Source: Ditylenchus dipsaci (lineage: Eukaryota > Nematoda > Chromadorea > Rhabditida > Anguinidae). Taken from it: 64,000 nucleotides of DNA. Positions 24,701-38,800 of this stretch are shown in pieces. Position 1 is the stretch's first letter. The number at the start of each line of letters is the position of its first letter. The stretch is from NCBI GenBank assembly GCA_004194705.1, contig SADC01000049.1:1-64000 (forward strand), in the 5' to 3' direction. The translations under genes and the position numbers were made by a program. A model generated the notes under the pieces. It did not search any database, had not been told where the DNA came from, and saw nothing but the letters and a program-made list of their open reading frames with translations.

Positions 24701-27700
24701 CAATCAAGGCCTTTCAGAGTGCTCGCAAATGACCGGTAGGCGGAAATGCGGATGCATATACTTGATGTAATGTCTGGACTTTCCTCTTACCTATACTCGA
24801 ATTTTCATAGGAAAAATTGTAAATTGGATATTTATGAGCGACATATACTTTCTGATTTCACGTCGAGTAGAATATTAATAAAAAATTTGCATAAAAATTA
24901 AAAAATCGAAGGTCCGGAGGTGGGGTTGAACTAGCGACCTTGAGGAAAGTGCTTACGCCACGAAATCCAACGATTTACCCCGTAAAAGCCCAAGTGCACG
25001 CCCCCCCCTCGCAAAATTTTTTGTTATTTTTTTTTAAAAAGTACGCATTTTTAGCTGCAAAACTTCATTCTGAGGCACCCCAGCAGGCAAAAATTCCTCA
25101 GAAATCCGAATCAGAAAGCAGAATTTGAAAAAAAAATCTTAGTCGCTGAGATATGATCTAAAGTTAGAGTAAAGTTGAATGGTAACTTTTAAAATGTTGA
25201 AACTCTAACTTTTGGTCATATCTCAGCGACTAAGAATTTTTTTCAAACTCTGCTTATTGATTCGAATTTCTGAGGAATTTTTAATTACTTGGGTGCCTCA
25301 GAATGAAGTTTTGCAGCTAAAAATGGGTACTTTTTTGAAAAAATAACAAAAAATTTGCGAGGGGGGTGCACTTGGGATACTGTCGATTTACCCACTGCGC
25401 CATGTAATTTGGTGAAGACTCACCCACTGTTCATTTTGAAACCCCATGAGAGCAAAACTTTCAAAAAAAAATTGGTTAGTTTGTTTATTCCATTTCTGTA
25501 GTTTTTGATCACACTATTGAGTAATAACTAAGAATTCACAGTGCAGTCCTAATTTGTTTAGAACAATGTCTAGCTTTTTAAATTAATTTGTGCAATGCTA
25601 GCCGTCGATTTGCTACCATCTTGGCAACTTATTTTTCACTCCTAATGATTCTTTGTAGCTATTGTTCAAACAAAGATACTTGGATACTAAATTGGTTGTG
25701 ATTGCTTGAATTATTTGTGTACCAAATAAAATTTCATGTTCTTTTCTATTAGAATCATCCTGTCTGGTGCTGCTTTGTCAATTCTCACCATTCTATTTTC
25801 CCCTTTTTACCCTTTCCTCTGGTCAATGCTTAGCTTACCAACCTATTGTATTTGTATAGATTTTTGACGGTTTTTAGCCGGTGAATTTTTCTTAACCTTA
25901 CAATGCGTTTGTACATTTGTATTTTTGTGAAACTTTCTGATATAAACTGATTAACGTTCATTTTGTGGATTTAATAAGTAGAGCATGTGCACTGTCTAAA
26001 TAAATGATATTTATTGCAGCTTTCACACGGCATATTCGCAAAAACAGCGCATATGGATTTTTTGGATATGGATTTTTTTTCTAGTGCAAAAAGATTTTAT
26101 TGGTGCAAGTCGGCTGTTCGAACTTATTTACTTTAGGGGGAGGGGCTCTTTTCGGTGCAAATTTAATCTTTTTTGGTGCAAATCGGACCTTTCAAATCGC
26201 ACCAAAATAACGCCGATTTGCACCAAAAAGATAAAATTCACATCAAAAAATTTGCACCAAAAAGAAATCTTTTTGCAACAGAAAAAATCCATATCTCGCA
26301 GTCTTCTGATTGAAAAAATAAGTTAGGTTTCAAATTTGAAAGCCATGGAGAATGGGTGGAGGATGAAGGTGGAGCTATAGCCTAGCTAATAACCACCTCC
26401 CCCCTCACCCCTGGGTACGCGTATGCCTCTCAATATAAAAATTTATCCGCCCATCACAAAGTGTAAAATCTGCGCTGTCTTGTATTCGAGTATGTCCCTT
26501 AACAGAAATCACGAGCTATATTTATTCTACCCGCTAATTTTGGTAGGCTTAGCTGGTTCCAGAGAATTGGTTGTATTTCTGGATTTGAGCACTGAGAGTA
26601 TTGTAGGACTGTTGTCGAAGGGACTGGTTGTAGAGAAGAGGGCATCTTTTAGGTATGAATCTGCTATTTTGTGGACCAAAATGCGCTCTGCCTTTTTGTA
26701 CACATACTTAAAAATCTATACGATAAATTTAGACATGTACAAAAGGAAAGAAAACTTACGGGAAAGAAATCGTCCCTTACTTCTAAAATAAAAAATTACT
26801 CTATTTTTAGAGTAAAAATTTTTGTAAGTTTCCTTGTGAGCGAAAATTGTTATAAAGAAGCATCGTTATATTTTTTATAATCCGACTAACCTGCAATTGT
26901 AGTGTTCCTTTGACTTCCTGTCTGTTGAATTGCCTTGTGTCAATGGCTATTGAGCGGCTCACAACTTCTTGTTTGATCTTGTTTCTAGTAATTAGCTCGT
27001 CAAGACTGCTTTCCGCCATTCCTTCTATTACATCCACTGCCAACTTTCTTGACTCCAAAGCGTTCATCTGTTTGATAGCTGCTTCTTTCTGCTCTTCTAA
27101 CACTTTCTAAGCTTTTTTGATTATCCATTTATCAAAGGTTAATCATTTTTTTGTGGCAAATTTACTTTTTTTGTAGCAAAAATGTTTTTTTAGTGGCAAA
27201 TTTTTTCTGTAGCTAATTTACTTTTTTTTTGTGGCAAATTTACTTTTTTTTTGTAGCAAATTTATTTTTTTCTGTAGCAAATTTACTCTTTTTGTAGCAA
27301 ATCCGATTTTCGTCTGTAGCACGTATACTTGGGCTAGTGTGCTTATTTATTCATCCTTAATTTTCAAAACTTGTATTCCGAGTCTATGAAAGACTTGGAC
27401 TTCATGAAAGACAGGAGGATTAATTGCTCGCAAAGCTGCTGGGCTCTAGGTCTAATCTAGCACACACACACCTGGCACACTCTCGGCTGCTTCATTACTC
27501 AACATCCTCTGATGGATCAGTTATGAAATTCTTAAATTAAAGCTTACCAGACTTACCATCAATACAATGCACGATGATAATTCTTTCAACCTTAGCCACA
27601 TTTTGCTCCACCATTTTGAGAAGAGCAACACTTCAGTCCGTTCAGTCCGAAAAAAAAAGTAAATTTGCTACAAAATACACAAAAAAAAGTAAATTTGCCA

Positions 27701-30700
27701 CAAAAAAAGTAAATTTGCCACAGAAAAATTGATTAACCTTTATCAAAACACCATTTAAAGGAGACGCCCATGCCCTATCGTAGAATGGGAATTTAAAATA
27801 CAAACGGCAGAACAGAAAATTTCAGGACTGATCATGGTTTGCGGTTACAATCAAACCTGGATATAAGAGCAGCCCTGTGCACCAGCTGGAGGTTCCCTTA
27901 AATCAGGTGTAAGATTTGTTGAATATCTATGTCGGCCAACCAAATCGGGTTTAAAAAGGGGTCTTTACATCGCACTGCCATAGCATCCAGCTTGACTGTA
28001 ACCACACATTTTTTCGAGAAAAAAAACAATGACTGGTATTTCGCGTCGAGCTCGATGTTCCTTAAAGGGCCTGACCTCTTCCTACTCGGTGGTCCCCGCC
28101 AATTCAAAAATTTTTCCTCGATCATTGGACTTCTGTACGGATTTTTCCGCCACGTTTCTAACAAAACTAGGCCTGAAATCAAATTTAGGCTTAGTTTTGT
28201 TAGAAACCTAGCGGAAAAATCCGTACAGAAGTCCAATGATCAAGGGAATATTTTTGAATTGGCGGGGGACCACCGAGTAGGAAGAGGTCAGGCCCTTTAA
28301 CATTTCCAGCTCGGATAATGTAGAAGGCTCTTATAGTCTCTCTTTAAAAAATACTTTTGCATGATCTGTAGTGCAATGCTGTTGTTCAGTTCCACCTAAA
28401 ATAACAATACAGTCTTTGGACGTGTCACTAACATAAAAATTGAAAGATACATTTTTTTCTTTCTGCTCTTCAATAGCGATCCTGAGTTCCCGATGACTTT
28501 TCTCTGTCTTCATTTTTCCTCCTCCTCATTTAAACTTCTAAGAGCATCAGCAATAGCAGCGGTCACCATTTCTGTAACAAGTGGAGCAAAACTTTCTTCA
28601 AAAGTCTGCAATGCAAACTACGGTTAATTAGCTATAAGACAGGATTATCATCAAATTTAGATTATAACTTTGTAAGCAGTCAAAGTTATTTAGCGTTATT
28701 TAAATGTACAGCTGGGGGTAGGGGGCACGTGCCCCCGTCAGATTTTTTTCAAAACGGTATAGGTAAAATGGTCTAAAATGGGCTGGTGCCCGCTCCGTCA
28801 GAAATTCCTGCGTATGCCACTGAACCCTAGTATAGTCTTTGAAAAAAAATTGCACTTGTGTTGTGACTATTTGTAACTAGCTAAAAAACAAAAACTACCT
28901 CGTCTGTCTGCACGTACATATCATTGAGAGAAGGTGGTGCAAGAGGTGTGGAAGGTGGGTTGTGTCCCCAAGGAGAGGACACTTCTCGCATGCTTCTGTA
29001 AATCTGTCTTCTTGGCTTAACCAGTCTCTCTCTTGGACGCATTCCCCCTCTTTCTGTAGACTGGAATGGAATAGTGGGCACCACTTGAGCTATATTCAAA
29101 CATTGTTTTCCAAACTGGTTTATCCAAAACATACGTAAAACAGTGGGTGAGCTGACATCCATGGATCTAACAGGCTCAAATCGAACATTCTTGAAGCTAA
29201 TTTGATCAATGCTTTTTTGTTGGGGTCCAAAAGAATTTTGAGAGGCATTTATTACGGGCAGTTTAGGGAAGGGTCGTTGATCGGTGGAATGAGTGGCTGG
29301 ATACTTTGGTCTGTCTAGTTTCTGAAGAAATTGTTTGGTTGGACCTAAAATAAATTCCTCGATATAGTATACACCTCAGAAGTTGGGACGTAGCCAACTC
29401 GCCAACAGAATCTCAGCAACGCAAAAGACTCGCCAACGTCAGAACTCGAGAATGTGAAATCTCGCCAACAGCGAAAACTCGCCAACGTCAAATCTCGCCA
29501 ACTGCAAAACTCGCCAACAAAAAATTCGATTTTATGGCCCCTCTTGGGACCGGCTATAAGGGGCCATAAAATTGATTTTTTTGTTCGCGAGATTTGACGT
29601 TGGCGAGTTTGCGTGTTGGCGAATTTTTTTAGCGTTGGCGAGTTATGGTATTGGCGAGTCGGTTGCGCCCCCAAAAGTTCGTTCCCGTCTAGGATCTGAC
29701 ACTTTTTACCTCAATTTTTGAATTTTTCAAACAATACTGTTTAGACTGTTTGGTCCCAACTATAGCAAGGATTCTAACTTCTTCCGTTTTTTAGGAATTT
29801 CATTTTATATCTAAAAGAAAAAACTCCATATCACTATATATATCACTATATAGTGCATACCTTGCTTTAAAACTGGTGTAAATTGGCAAAACGTGGGATG
29901 AAAAAAGGGTCGGATCGTAGGAGGGAACGAACTTTTTGGGTAAGCGTTTTATAGATGCTTGATTGTATAATTTTTTTTGTCCAGTACATGGACTTTGCAA
30001 AAATTCAAATCTTTATTAAATGACCGGTCATTTCTACATTGTCCTACCTTTAAAAAATTGTTGGTCCCTAAGTCTCATACCATTAGGCACACTTCTTCTG
30101 TCCTCTTGCATGCTGTCTTGCAATCTCCTCCCAATCGAGGGCGGATAAGCTCGTCTAAAACCTAAAGGTCCAGCCAGTCTAGCTATCTCTTGCCTGGTGC
30201 CCATTCCCACCCCTGTGCTCATTGACAATTCACTTCTAGAGCTTCCGATAGCCATAGACAATCGGTTGCGAATCAGTTCAGTTTTGTACCGTTCTTCTGC
30301 CTTTTCGGCCTGTATTTTTCTTGGTATCTACGAGCATCTTCTCTCTAGAAATATATATCTACTTTCGAGAAGCCTATGATTGTTTCACTTACTTTTTTGG
30401 CAGTCACTGAGCCACGGATGATCCTAGGATCGGCAAGCATTTTAGTATTTCTTCTTACTGAATAAGAAATGATTTTAGTGTAAATGACCAAAAGCAATTG
30501 TAATGGTCAAAGGCATTTTATGCTTATAAAAGTTTCCTTGGAAAACTGAATATGCTCAACACATTTTCCACTTCATTTACGGTTCCTTTGAAAAGGCAAA
30601 TCCACACATGCGTATAGTAAAGGCATCTAGCACGACTAGGGGAAAACCCACATAGACGGCTGACTCTTTGCCAAAAGGCCAGCAGAATATACAATTTATT

Positions 30701-33700
30701 TATATATACCGTATGTGTTATAATAGCTCACCCGGGTGAGTTATTTTTCAACCTCCCTCTAGGGTGGTTTGTAGTTAGAAAGGGGTGAATTATTTTTAAA
30801 GAGGAAACGCTAAGGGCGCCGGAAATTTTTTCGCCAAAATTATCACTTACTACTGACAGAAGCAATAGATTCATTGAAGGTGGTGCAATATTTTTGAAAC
30901 TGAAGACAAGCTCAAGGTCGAACTCAGGCTAAAACTTGAGCTAAGTAAACCAAAGGTGATTTTTGTAAGAAAAACGGGTCTGAATTTCTTTCCCTATCCC
31001 TAATGTGAAATTTTGCACTGAATTGAACGTACTCTTCGGAATTTCATGTCATTTTTTGAAATGAGATCTAGCCATTTAAAGGGCATGCCCGTGAACGACA
31101 CGGAGAAAAGGCGGAGACCAGCACTTTTTTCTTTCTCAATCGAGTTTTACATGCATACGCATTCAGATTTTTTAAGTTTTCCGCCTAGTTTTTAAAAGTA
31201 GTATAGGGTCATTAATATTAAATTTGATGCAAAACAAGTGAAAAATAGAACGATTCGAAAAAAAATTGCTGGTCCACGCTTAACTTTTTGAAACGCACGG
31301 CATGCCCTTTAAAGGCCAAAAATTACCTTGGTTTTACCTTGAATTTAACCCTGCCACACTCAAGATGATTTCAAAATGGCTATATCTCATCTTAAAAAAT
31401 CATATCAAAATTCTGAAAAGTAAGTTCAGTTAAGCGCAAAATCTTCATTTTAGGAGACAAGGAAAAAATCCAGACCTTTTTTCCTATAAAAAATTATGAA
31501 AAATGGCCTTCAGTTTACTTACCGTATTTTCTCCCAAACTCTCTAATAAACCTCCACTCTCTAATAATCCCCACCATATGGACCTTATATCTCAGCCTAT
31601 AGCAAACATTTTGCAGATTCGTTTTTCGCTTTTTCTTGATCAGTATGAGCACTCCTGATTCCACTTTTCAGATTTTGGTTGAGTACCCGAAAATCTCGAA
31701 ATCGGCCTATAAATTTTTCTGATTTTTTAGGGGTTGAAAAATAATCATCTATGGGGTTTAATAGAGAAAATACGGTAACTCAACTTTTTATACACGTTTT
31801 TCTCATTGTGATCGGAGTCGGCTTCTTCAGAGGCATATATTAATTTTCGGCTCTATCCTGTTTCCACCCAAGTTGTTTCCGCCAAAAATCATAGCCAAAA
31901 CCGATACATCTTTAATTAATTAATTTGCTACATATGGGTTTTCTAATGAATTTTGTGAATATTATCATTTACAAGTTGATATTCAAATTGTTGCCAGAGG
32001 GAAGGGTTACATTTTGCATGTGAGGTTGTAAGTGACGATGTCTGCAAAATTTACTAAAAAACAAAAATTCTGAAAATAATCCAAGATTCCGAAAATTCTC
32101 GGAACTTTTGGGCTTTTAGTGAAATTCGTATGCATGGTCATCTGCAACCTATTACTCAAAATGTATCCCTTCTCTCTGGCATCAATTTAAGTAGTAACTT
32201 GTAAATGATAATATCCACGAAATTACTTAGAAAACTCATATGTAGCAAACTAATTAATTAAAGATGTAACGGTTTTGGCTATGACATTTGGCGGAAACAA
32301 TTAGGGCGGAAACAGGGTGGAGCCTCATTTTCCTTCGTGAATCGGAGCATGCTCTTCAAAGCAGTGAACGAGACTACGGTAAATTGTTATTTGATCTTTT
32401 GAGAAGAAGGAGTTTTGTGAGAAGGACAAAATATATATCCTTTGAAAACTTGGCGATTCACTAGTTCATAACTGACTATAATAGTCCAATCCAGATAGAC
32501 TTCCATAAATGGATTTACAGCAGCGTTTCACAATGCGCTTGGAAAATTTTTATTGAAATGACAAACAATGACTACTTTACTAGGGGGGGGGGGTGTTTGA
32601 GCTATTTTTGGCTCGGCTCTTAGGGCGTGAGTTATTAGAAAGAAGTGAGTTAATGGAGAGGGGTGAGCAATTAGAACAAATACTGTAGTCAACTCTCGTT
32701 ATGACGACCCGAAAAATTTATTAAAATTAATTAATTGAAATTGCTCCATCAAAAATCTTAGACATGGCCAGTAACTCAGAGCATATTCTCACATCACTGA
32801 TTTGGCGCAGAAGCTTTTGCCCACTTAGGATAGAGTGTCTTTTTAGCGTACACCAGATAATTTCGATATTGAACTGAAATTTTGCAATTTCTATGGGCTG
32901 AAAGACAAAATACCCGGTGGTTTATGAGAATTTTCACAGCGTATTTGACTTCCTAAGACTTTGAATTTTTTGTCAGCCTCTGACTTTGTCAAGTTTTCAT
33001 CCAAAATTGAAATCGATATATCTCGTCGCGTGAGTTAAAAACCCGAGACAAACAGCTATGCAAAATAATTTTTCGGCTTTGAGAATTGGAGTTTTGATCT
33101 CCATGTACGTTGCTGATACAGGTGTCTTATAATTATGGAAGTTCCGATATGTGAACTTGATGTGTCATAAAATTAGCGCTGCTTTATTTAAAAAAAAACG
33201 TGAAACAAATAAATGCATAAAAATTTGGATTCAATATCAAACAATTATTTTCCGATTTTTAAAAATATGAAGGAGATTCAACTAGTATTCGTTGCAATTT
33301 TGGGTCTAATTAAACTTTTTTTCGTTTCTTTACATTGAGTCAGTGGAGTTGGCTTTCTCGGAAGATGATTTGCTGGTATCATTCTCTTTAGTTTTGTGTG
33401 CTGCTTTTGCTCTGAGTAAAAAGTTCTATATGAGTCCTCTTCTAGGCAAGAAGTCGCCCTTAGTGTTCTTGCAATTTCAGCCACGTGTTCTGCACCACTT
33501 GTTTCTGCCTCCATGAATGGTGGGCATGAATTGTATCTTGGGGCTGGGTCATCATCTGAGTCAGAGCCCTCGCTGGATGATGATGAGGTGGGAGAAGATG
33601 AATGTGAGGACAGCCCTCTTCCTTTTGTTCCTTTAAACTCTGGCTCGTCCTCTTCGAAATGTTTGTGTTCCCGAGATCCAACAGAACGGCAAAAAATATC

Positions 33701-35611
33701 ACTGTCTCTGTCGTAGTACAGTTCTGCTCCTTTGAAAACATTGATGTTGGGTGGCACCTGGAATGAGTAGTCAGATTTAGAAAGTTGCATTTTTCAACTC
33801 ATCATTGTAGTTTGAACAAAAAATGACTGAAATAATGCAAAAAATTTGGTGTCAGCAAGAAGAAGAGCAAATATCTCTCTCTTACGTTTTTATTTAAAAA
33901 AAAGGATAATAAAAAAGTTTTATTTTTATCAAACAAAATTTCCGAAAAAAACCCAGATAAAAAATAGTAACTTGTTTACAAAATCCTTGTTTTACCTAAG
34001 TGATTCGCTATGGGGATACCTAAAAAAGACACAAAAGATACACATTTTGATATAGACGTTTAAGTGGATGCTCATACACGCTGGTCTACCCTGCACTTAA
34101 GCTTAGGCTAAGCGAAAGAAGCTGACTTTACACAAGGGCCCCGAAGTAAACAAGTGCCAAAAAATATGTGAATTTTGAATAGGATTGGCCTTGTGAACGA
34201 ATTGTAATTTTATGTAGAATTGTAATTTTAAATCTTACCAGTAATGTAGAATTAGGAGGTAACCGGGTCTCAACCGACACATAGTTGCTTTGCCACATTG
34301 AAAGTAGTTGATTGGCTCCTTTTTCAGTACCGTTCTTGTCCATGCTCGCTTCTTCCTTCTTGTCGACAGTTTTACTCTTTTTTACAACAGGTTCATTTGT
34401 TTCTATATCCTCCTCTAGTTGAACCATTTTCTTGAACTCCTCAGCACTTAATTGTTTTGGCATGAAAGAGAGGAGAGGAGATTGTTGTAATTCAGCGATT
34501 GAAGCGATGTAGTTGGAAAACTTGCTTCTAGAAGAGAGCTCTGAAAATTAGATTATTCAAAATTTGGTTTTTCTAGGTCCATTTAGCAGACCATTGACCA
34601 TTTTCTGCTGGATAGTGCCGCCAATAGCCATGCAAAGGGCAATGATTATGTCATCGCAATTGCCTAGAAGTTTGATATCTGCTTGGTATCTGGTCAACTG
34701 TTCACGATTGATCAGGATTTGAGGCACATTTGGCTCTACATTGAATGGAATTAGGGCAACTGGTTGGACCTGCAAAAAACTTGTCTTGTGGGATTTATCA
34801 AGTTTGTAGATATCTTTGTTTCAATTTTATAACTAGAAAAATTTTCAACACAGGCCAACCACTGAGTCGTGATCCAGATATTCGTGTTGTTGTTACCTTC
34901 AAGGAACTGCCTATGACCACCAGCAAATCTACTTTGTCCTGGTCCTCGCCCATTTGCAGGTGGAATTTGTCACTAAGATCCTCTCCAAAGAAAACTATGT
35001 TCGGCTTAATCACACCATTTTCGCACTTTTTGCAGTAAGGAACTCTCTAAAAGCAAAAAAAAGAGATAAATCACGTAATCAAAAGTTTATCTTAAAAATT
35101 GAAAAATAAAAAGTAATCTGACCTGCTGAAGCACATCTTCTTTGATTTTGTCTGAGTCTATCTCATGATTGCAGTCCAAACACGTAGCTTTAGCAAAGGA
35201 TCCTGAAAAATTACTTTCAAATCATTCCGTTCAGCTAGCAATTATTGCAAACCTACCATGGCACTCCACCACCTTTTCTATGCCAGCCACCTTCTCTAAT
35301 GTGTCAATATTTTGAGTGTAGTTCCTCAGCAATTTTCCCTCCTCCTCCAAAAACTTGATGAACATGTGAGAAACTGAAGGTTGGAATTGTCCTGTAAATT
35401 GAACATAAAATTAAACTGAGGTTGCTTAAATCGTTGGAATAAAAAAAAATTATTTTTGTCGATATACTCAAATTACTAATTTTGCATCTTTTTGGTTAAA
35501 TATCAAAAATTACTCTTTTTAGATCATCAACCCTATATTAAATGCTTGCAATAAAATTTTTGTTCGAATAGTCTTGGAGAGTTAGACTCAAAATTGAGGC
35601 TGAAAAGTTCA

Positions 35612-35812
<201 letters not shown>

Positions 35813-38800
35813 TTACTTTTCCTGTAAAAACAATGCATTATTACATGTGCTATTTATAGAACCGCAAACGAATTTTTTCTTTTCAAAACCCCGTATACCA
35901 TAATTCTTATGTTGGACCACTTATTTTTCAACCCACCGAAATCGTGAAAGTTTTAGTTTAGATTTTTGGGTGATCAACTAAAATATAAAAGTGGGATACG
36001 CAACTGACAGCGATGTGAAATTTGCTATGGACTGAGATATAGGTCTCCAAGCTATAGAAAAACCTCTTATAGGAGATTACCTTGTCAGAGTAAATACGTT
36101 AACTTTACATATTTTTTTTGTTTTTTTACCACTTTCAAAATTTTCTTCGACCATGACTCTTCGCCACGGAGAAGTCAGCTTTGGTTATTGCTTTTTGCTA
36201 ATATCAGGGCAAAATTTGCAACAAGAGCCATTCTCACTATAGTTACTTTGAGCAGAATAATCTATAAATCAGTGATAATTCACTGATTTTTTTCATTTGA
36301 ACTTGTTTTTGGAAATGTTTAGCAAATCACCTACCTAAATAATTCAACAGCATCCCCAAAAGTATTGAAATCAGGAAGTTTTTCTCTAATCCTCTTTTCA
36401 CTGCACAACTCCAAAATTAATTGGATTGCAAATTCATCAGTCATAGAAGAGGGTATGGAGTAGCTGGCAAGAGTGTGTTCAGCACTTCTTTGGGTGTTAA
36501 TCCTTGGCCAAGGAAATGCTGCACCAGCATCATCGACTCACTTGGTTTCTTCCACTTATGAGATAACTGGCCGTCAGGATCGGCAAGCTCCCAGCTTGCC
36601 TCTTTTGTGTTTGATTGCTGGATGCAGGTGGAGGAAACTGGAGATTCACAGCAAGATTCAGCAGAAGTGCTTGTACCTGATAAAAATTTAAAATTTCAAT
36701 TTTAAAATTTAAGAACTAAATATGCATTTTCGTGAAGCTCACTTACATTTTCTTTGAAAAAATCTACTCGGGGCTGTAAACTTTTTCACACAGAGATAAA
36801 GGAGTCAATCTATCGAAGTTATAAGAAAAAGAGGTTTTGTTTTCCCTACAGTCAAACCTCTATATAACGCCCCCCCCCTAAAAGTTCGTTCCCACCTTGG
36901 GTCCGACACTTTTTTAGCTCGATTTTCAAAGCTTTTTTAAATTCTGTTTTGACAGTCTGGTCGCAAAGATCGCAAGGATTCCGATTTTGCCGATCGTTTT
37001 TCAATATTTGAATAATTTACTTTTTAAAAAATACAAAACCTCTATATAACGGCCCTCTAAAAAAAATTAGAGGCCGTTATACAGAGGTTTTGTATTTTTT
37101 AATAGTAAAATTATTCAAATATTGAAAAACGATCGGCAAAATCGGAATCCTTGCGATATTTGCGACCAGACTGTCAAAACAGAATTTAAAAAAAGCTTTG
37201 AAAATCGAGCTAAAAAAAGTGTCGGACCCAAGGTGGGAACGAACTTTTAGGGGGGGGCGTTATATAGAGGTTTGACTGTATTTGAAAACTTTGAGCTTGC
37301 AACCCTGAATTTATTCTTAAAAATCGTCATAGCTTTGATTGTTCGCATTGATTCTTTTTGCATCCTAAGTTGAAAAAAAATTTAAAAAATTATTTTTAAA
37401 ATAATCAGACCCAGCAAGGAGTCGAACCTTTATGATTTTGTCAAATTACAGTTTGACTGTACTCCCTTCCAGATTTAAAATTTAATTTTAGCAACAGATA
37501 TAAAATATGTGTTCTAACTTCAGCTTTTTGATATCAATAACCTACTTGCAAGTATCTCCTCCCCGTTTGCTTCTTGACCGACTGTTTCAGCAATTGAAGC
37601 CATTGGCTCTGCTATCTGCATCACTGGATCACTCATTCCTCTAAATGATCCTGAGGACAAATACTGCAAATATTTTCTGTTAATAGCTTTTCCAAAATCA
37701 GGTGTTGGCAATCGGCAATTCCTTGAAAAATAGCCAGAACAGACAGGAAGGAGTGTTTTTACAAAGTTCAATCTAGAATTTAGTAAGGATAAGCAGGCCA
37801 TTCACTGGGCAAATCAGTCAAAAACATAAAACCAGATATTTGTTTTAATTTCAACACAATTCTTAAAGGTTAGAAGAACGGAAAAAACACAACGCCAGCG
37901 ACTACTTTAAATATAAGGAAGAGACCATAGTTGAACAATTATTAATGACTTCCACACAAGACAAAGCCATATTCAATTCAAAAATGATTTTTTTTATCTC
38001 CCATCTCCTTAGATGGGCAGCGAGAGTAGTAGCTATTTGCTTGCCCATCTTTAGCTGCTTGTCCGTACATTGAACCGGAGTGTAGAGCTAGCAGATGATC
38101 GAGTATTGATTGAGCTGTCTGGTGCTAAACTGGTTGCAAACAATTGCTGCATGAATAGCAGGGGTTGTTTTTGGCGCTGAAACAATAGCATCCTCTTCCT
38201 TTCAAGGATACCACTGGTTAGTCAATTCAATCATTTAAGCAGTTGAAACAATGCTTGGGGCTGTAGAAGTACTATGGGTGTAACATTAGTTCCAAATAGC
38301 TGTATCCATAAGCTCATCTATTTATTTTGAGAGATCACTTTTACGCAAATCGAAATAATTCTCGATACAATTCCACCTGGTCACACGCTAAATCCATATC
38401 TCGAAAATGTTTTACTTCTTTGTCAGTGTCATTATTTAAGAATATACAGTCAACTCCCTCCATAGTGTATACCCGCCATAGTGCACACCCCGCCTTAGTG
38501 CACACCCGGTACCGATGTGTTTGGCCACCATACAGTCAATTCCCTCAATAGTGACCCCCACCCCGCCATAGTGCACACCCCGCCTTAGTGCACACCCGGT
38601 ACCGATGTGTTTGGCCACCATACAGTCAATTCCCTCAATAGTGACCCCCACCCCGCCATAGTGCACACCCCGCCTTAGTGCACACCCGGTACCGATGTGT
38701 TTGGCCACCATACAGTCAATTCCCTCAATAGTGACCCCCACCCCGCCATAGTGCACACCCCGCCTTAGTGCACACCCGGTACCGATGTGTTTGGCCACCA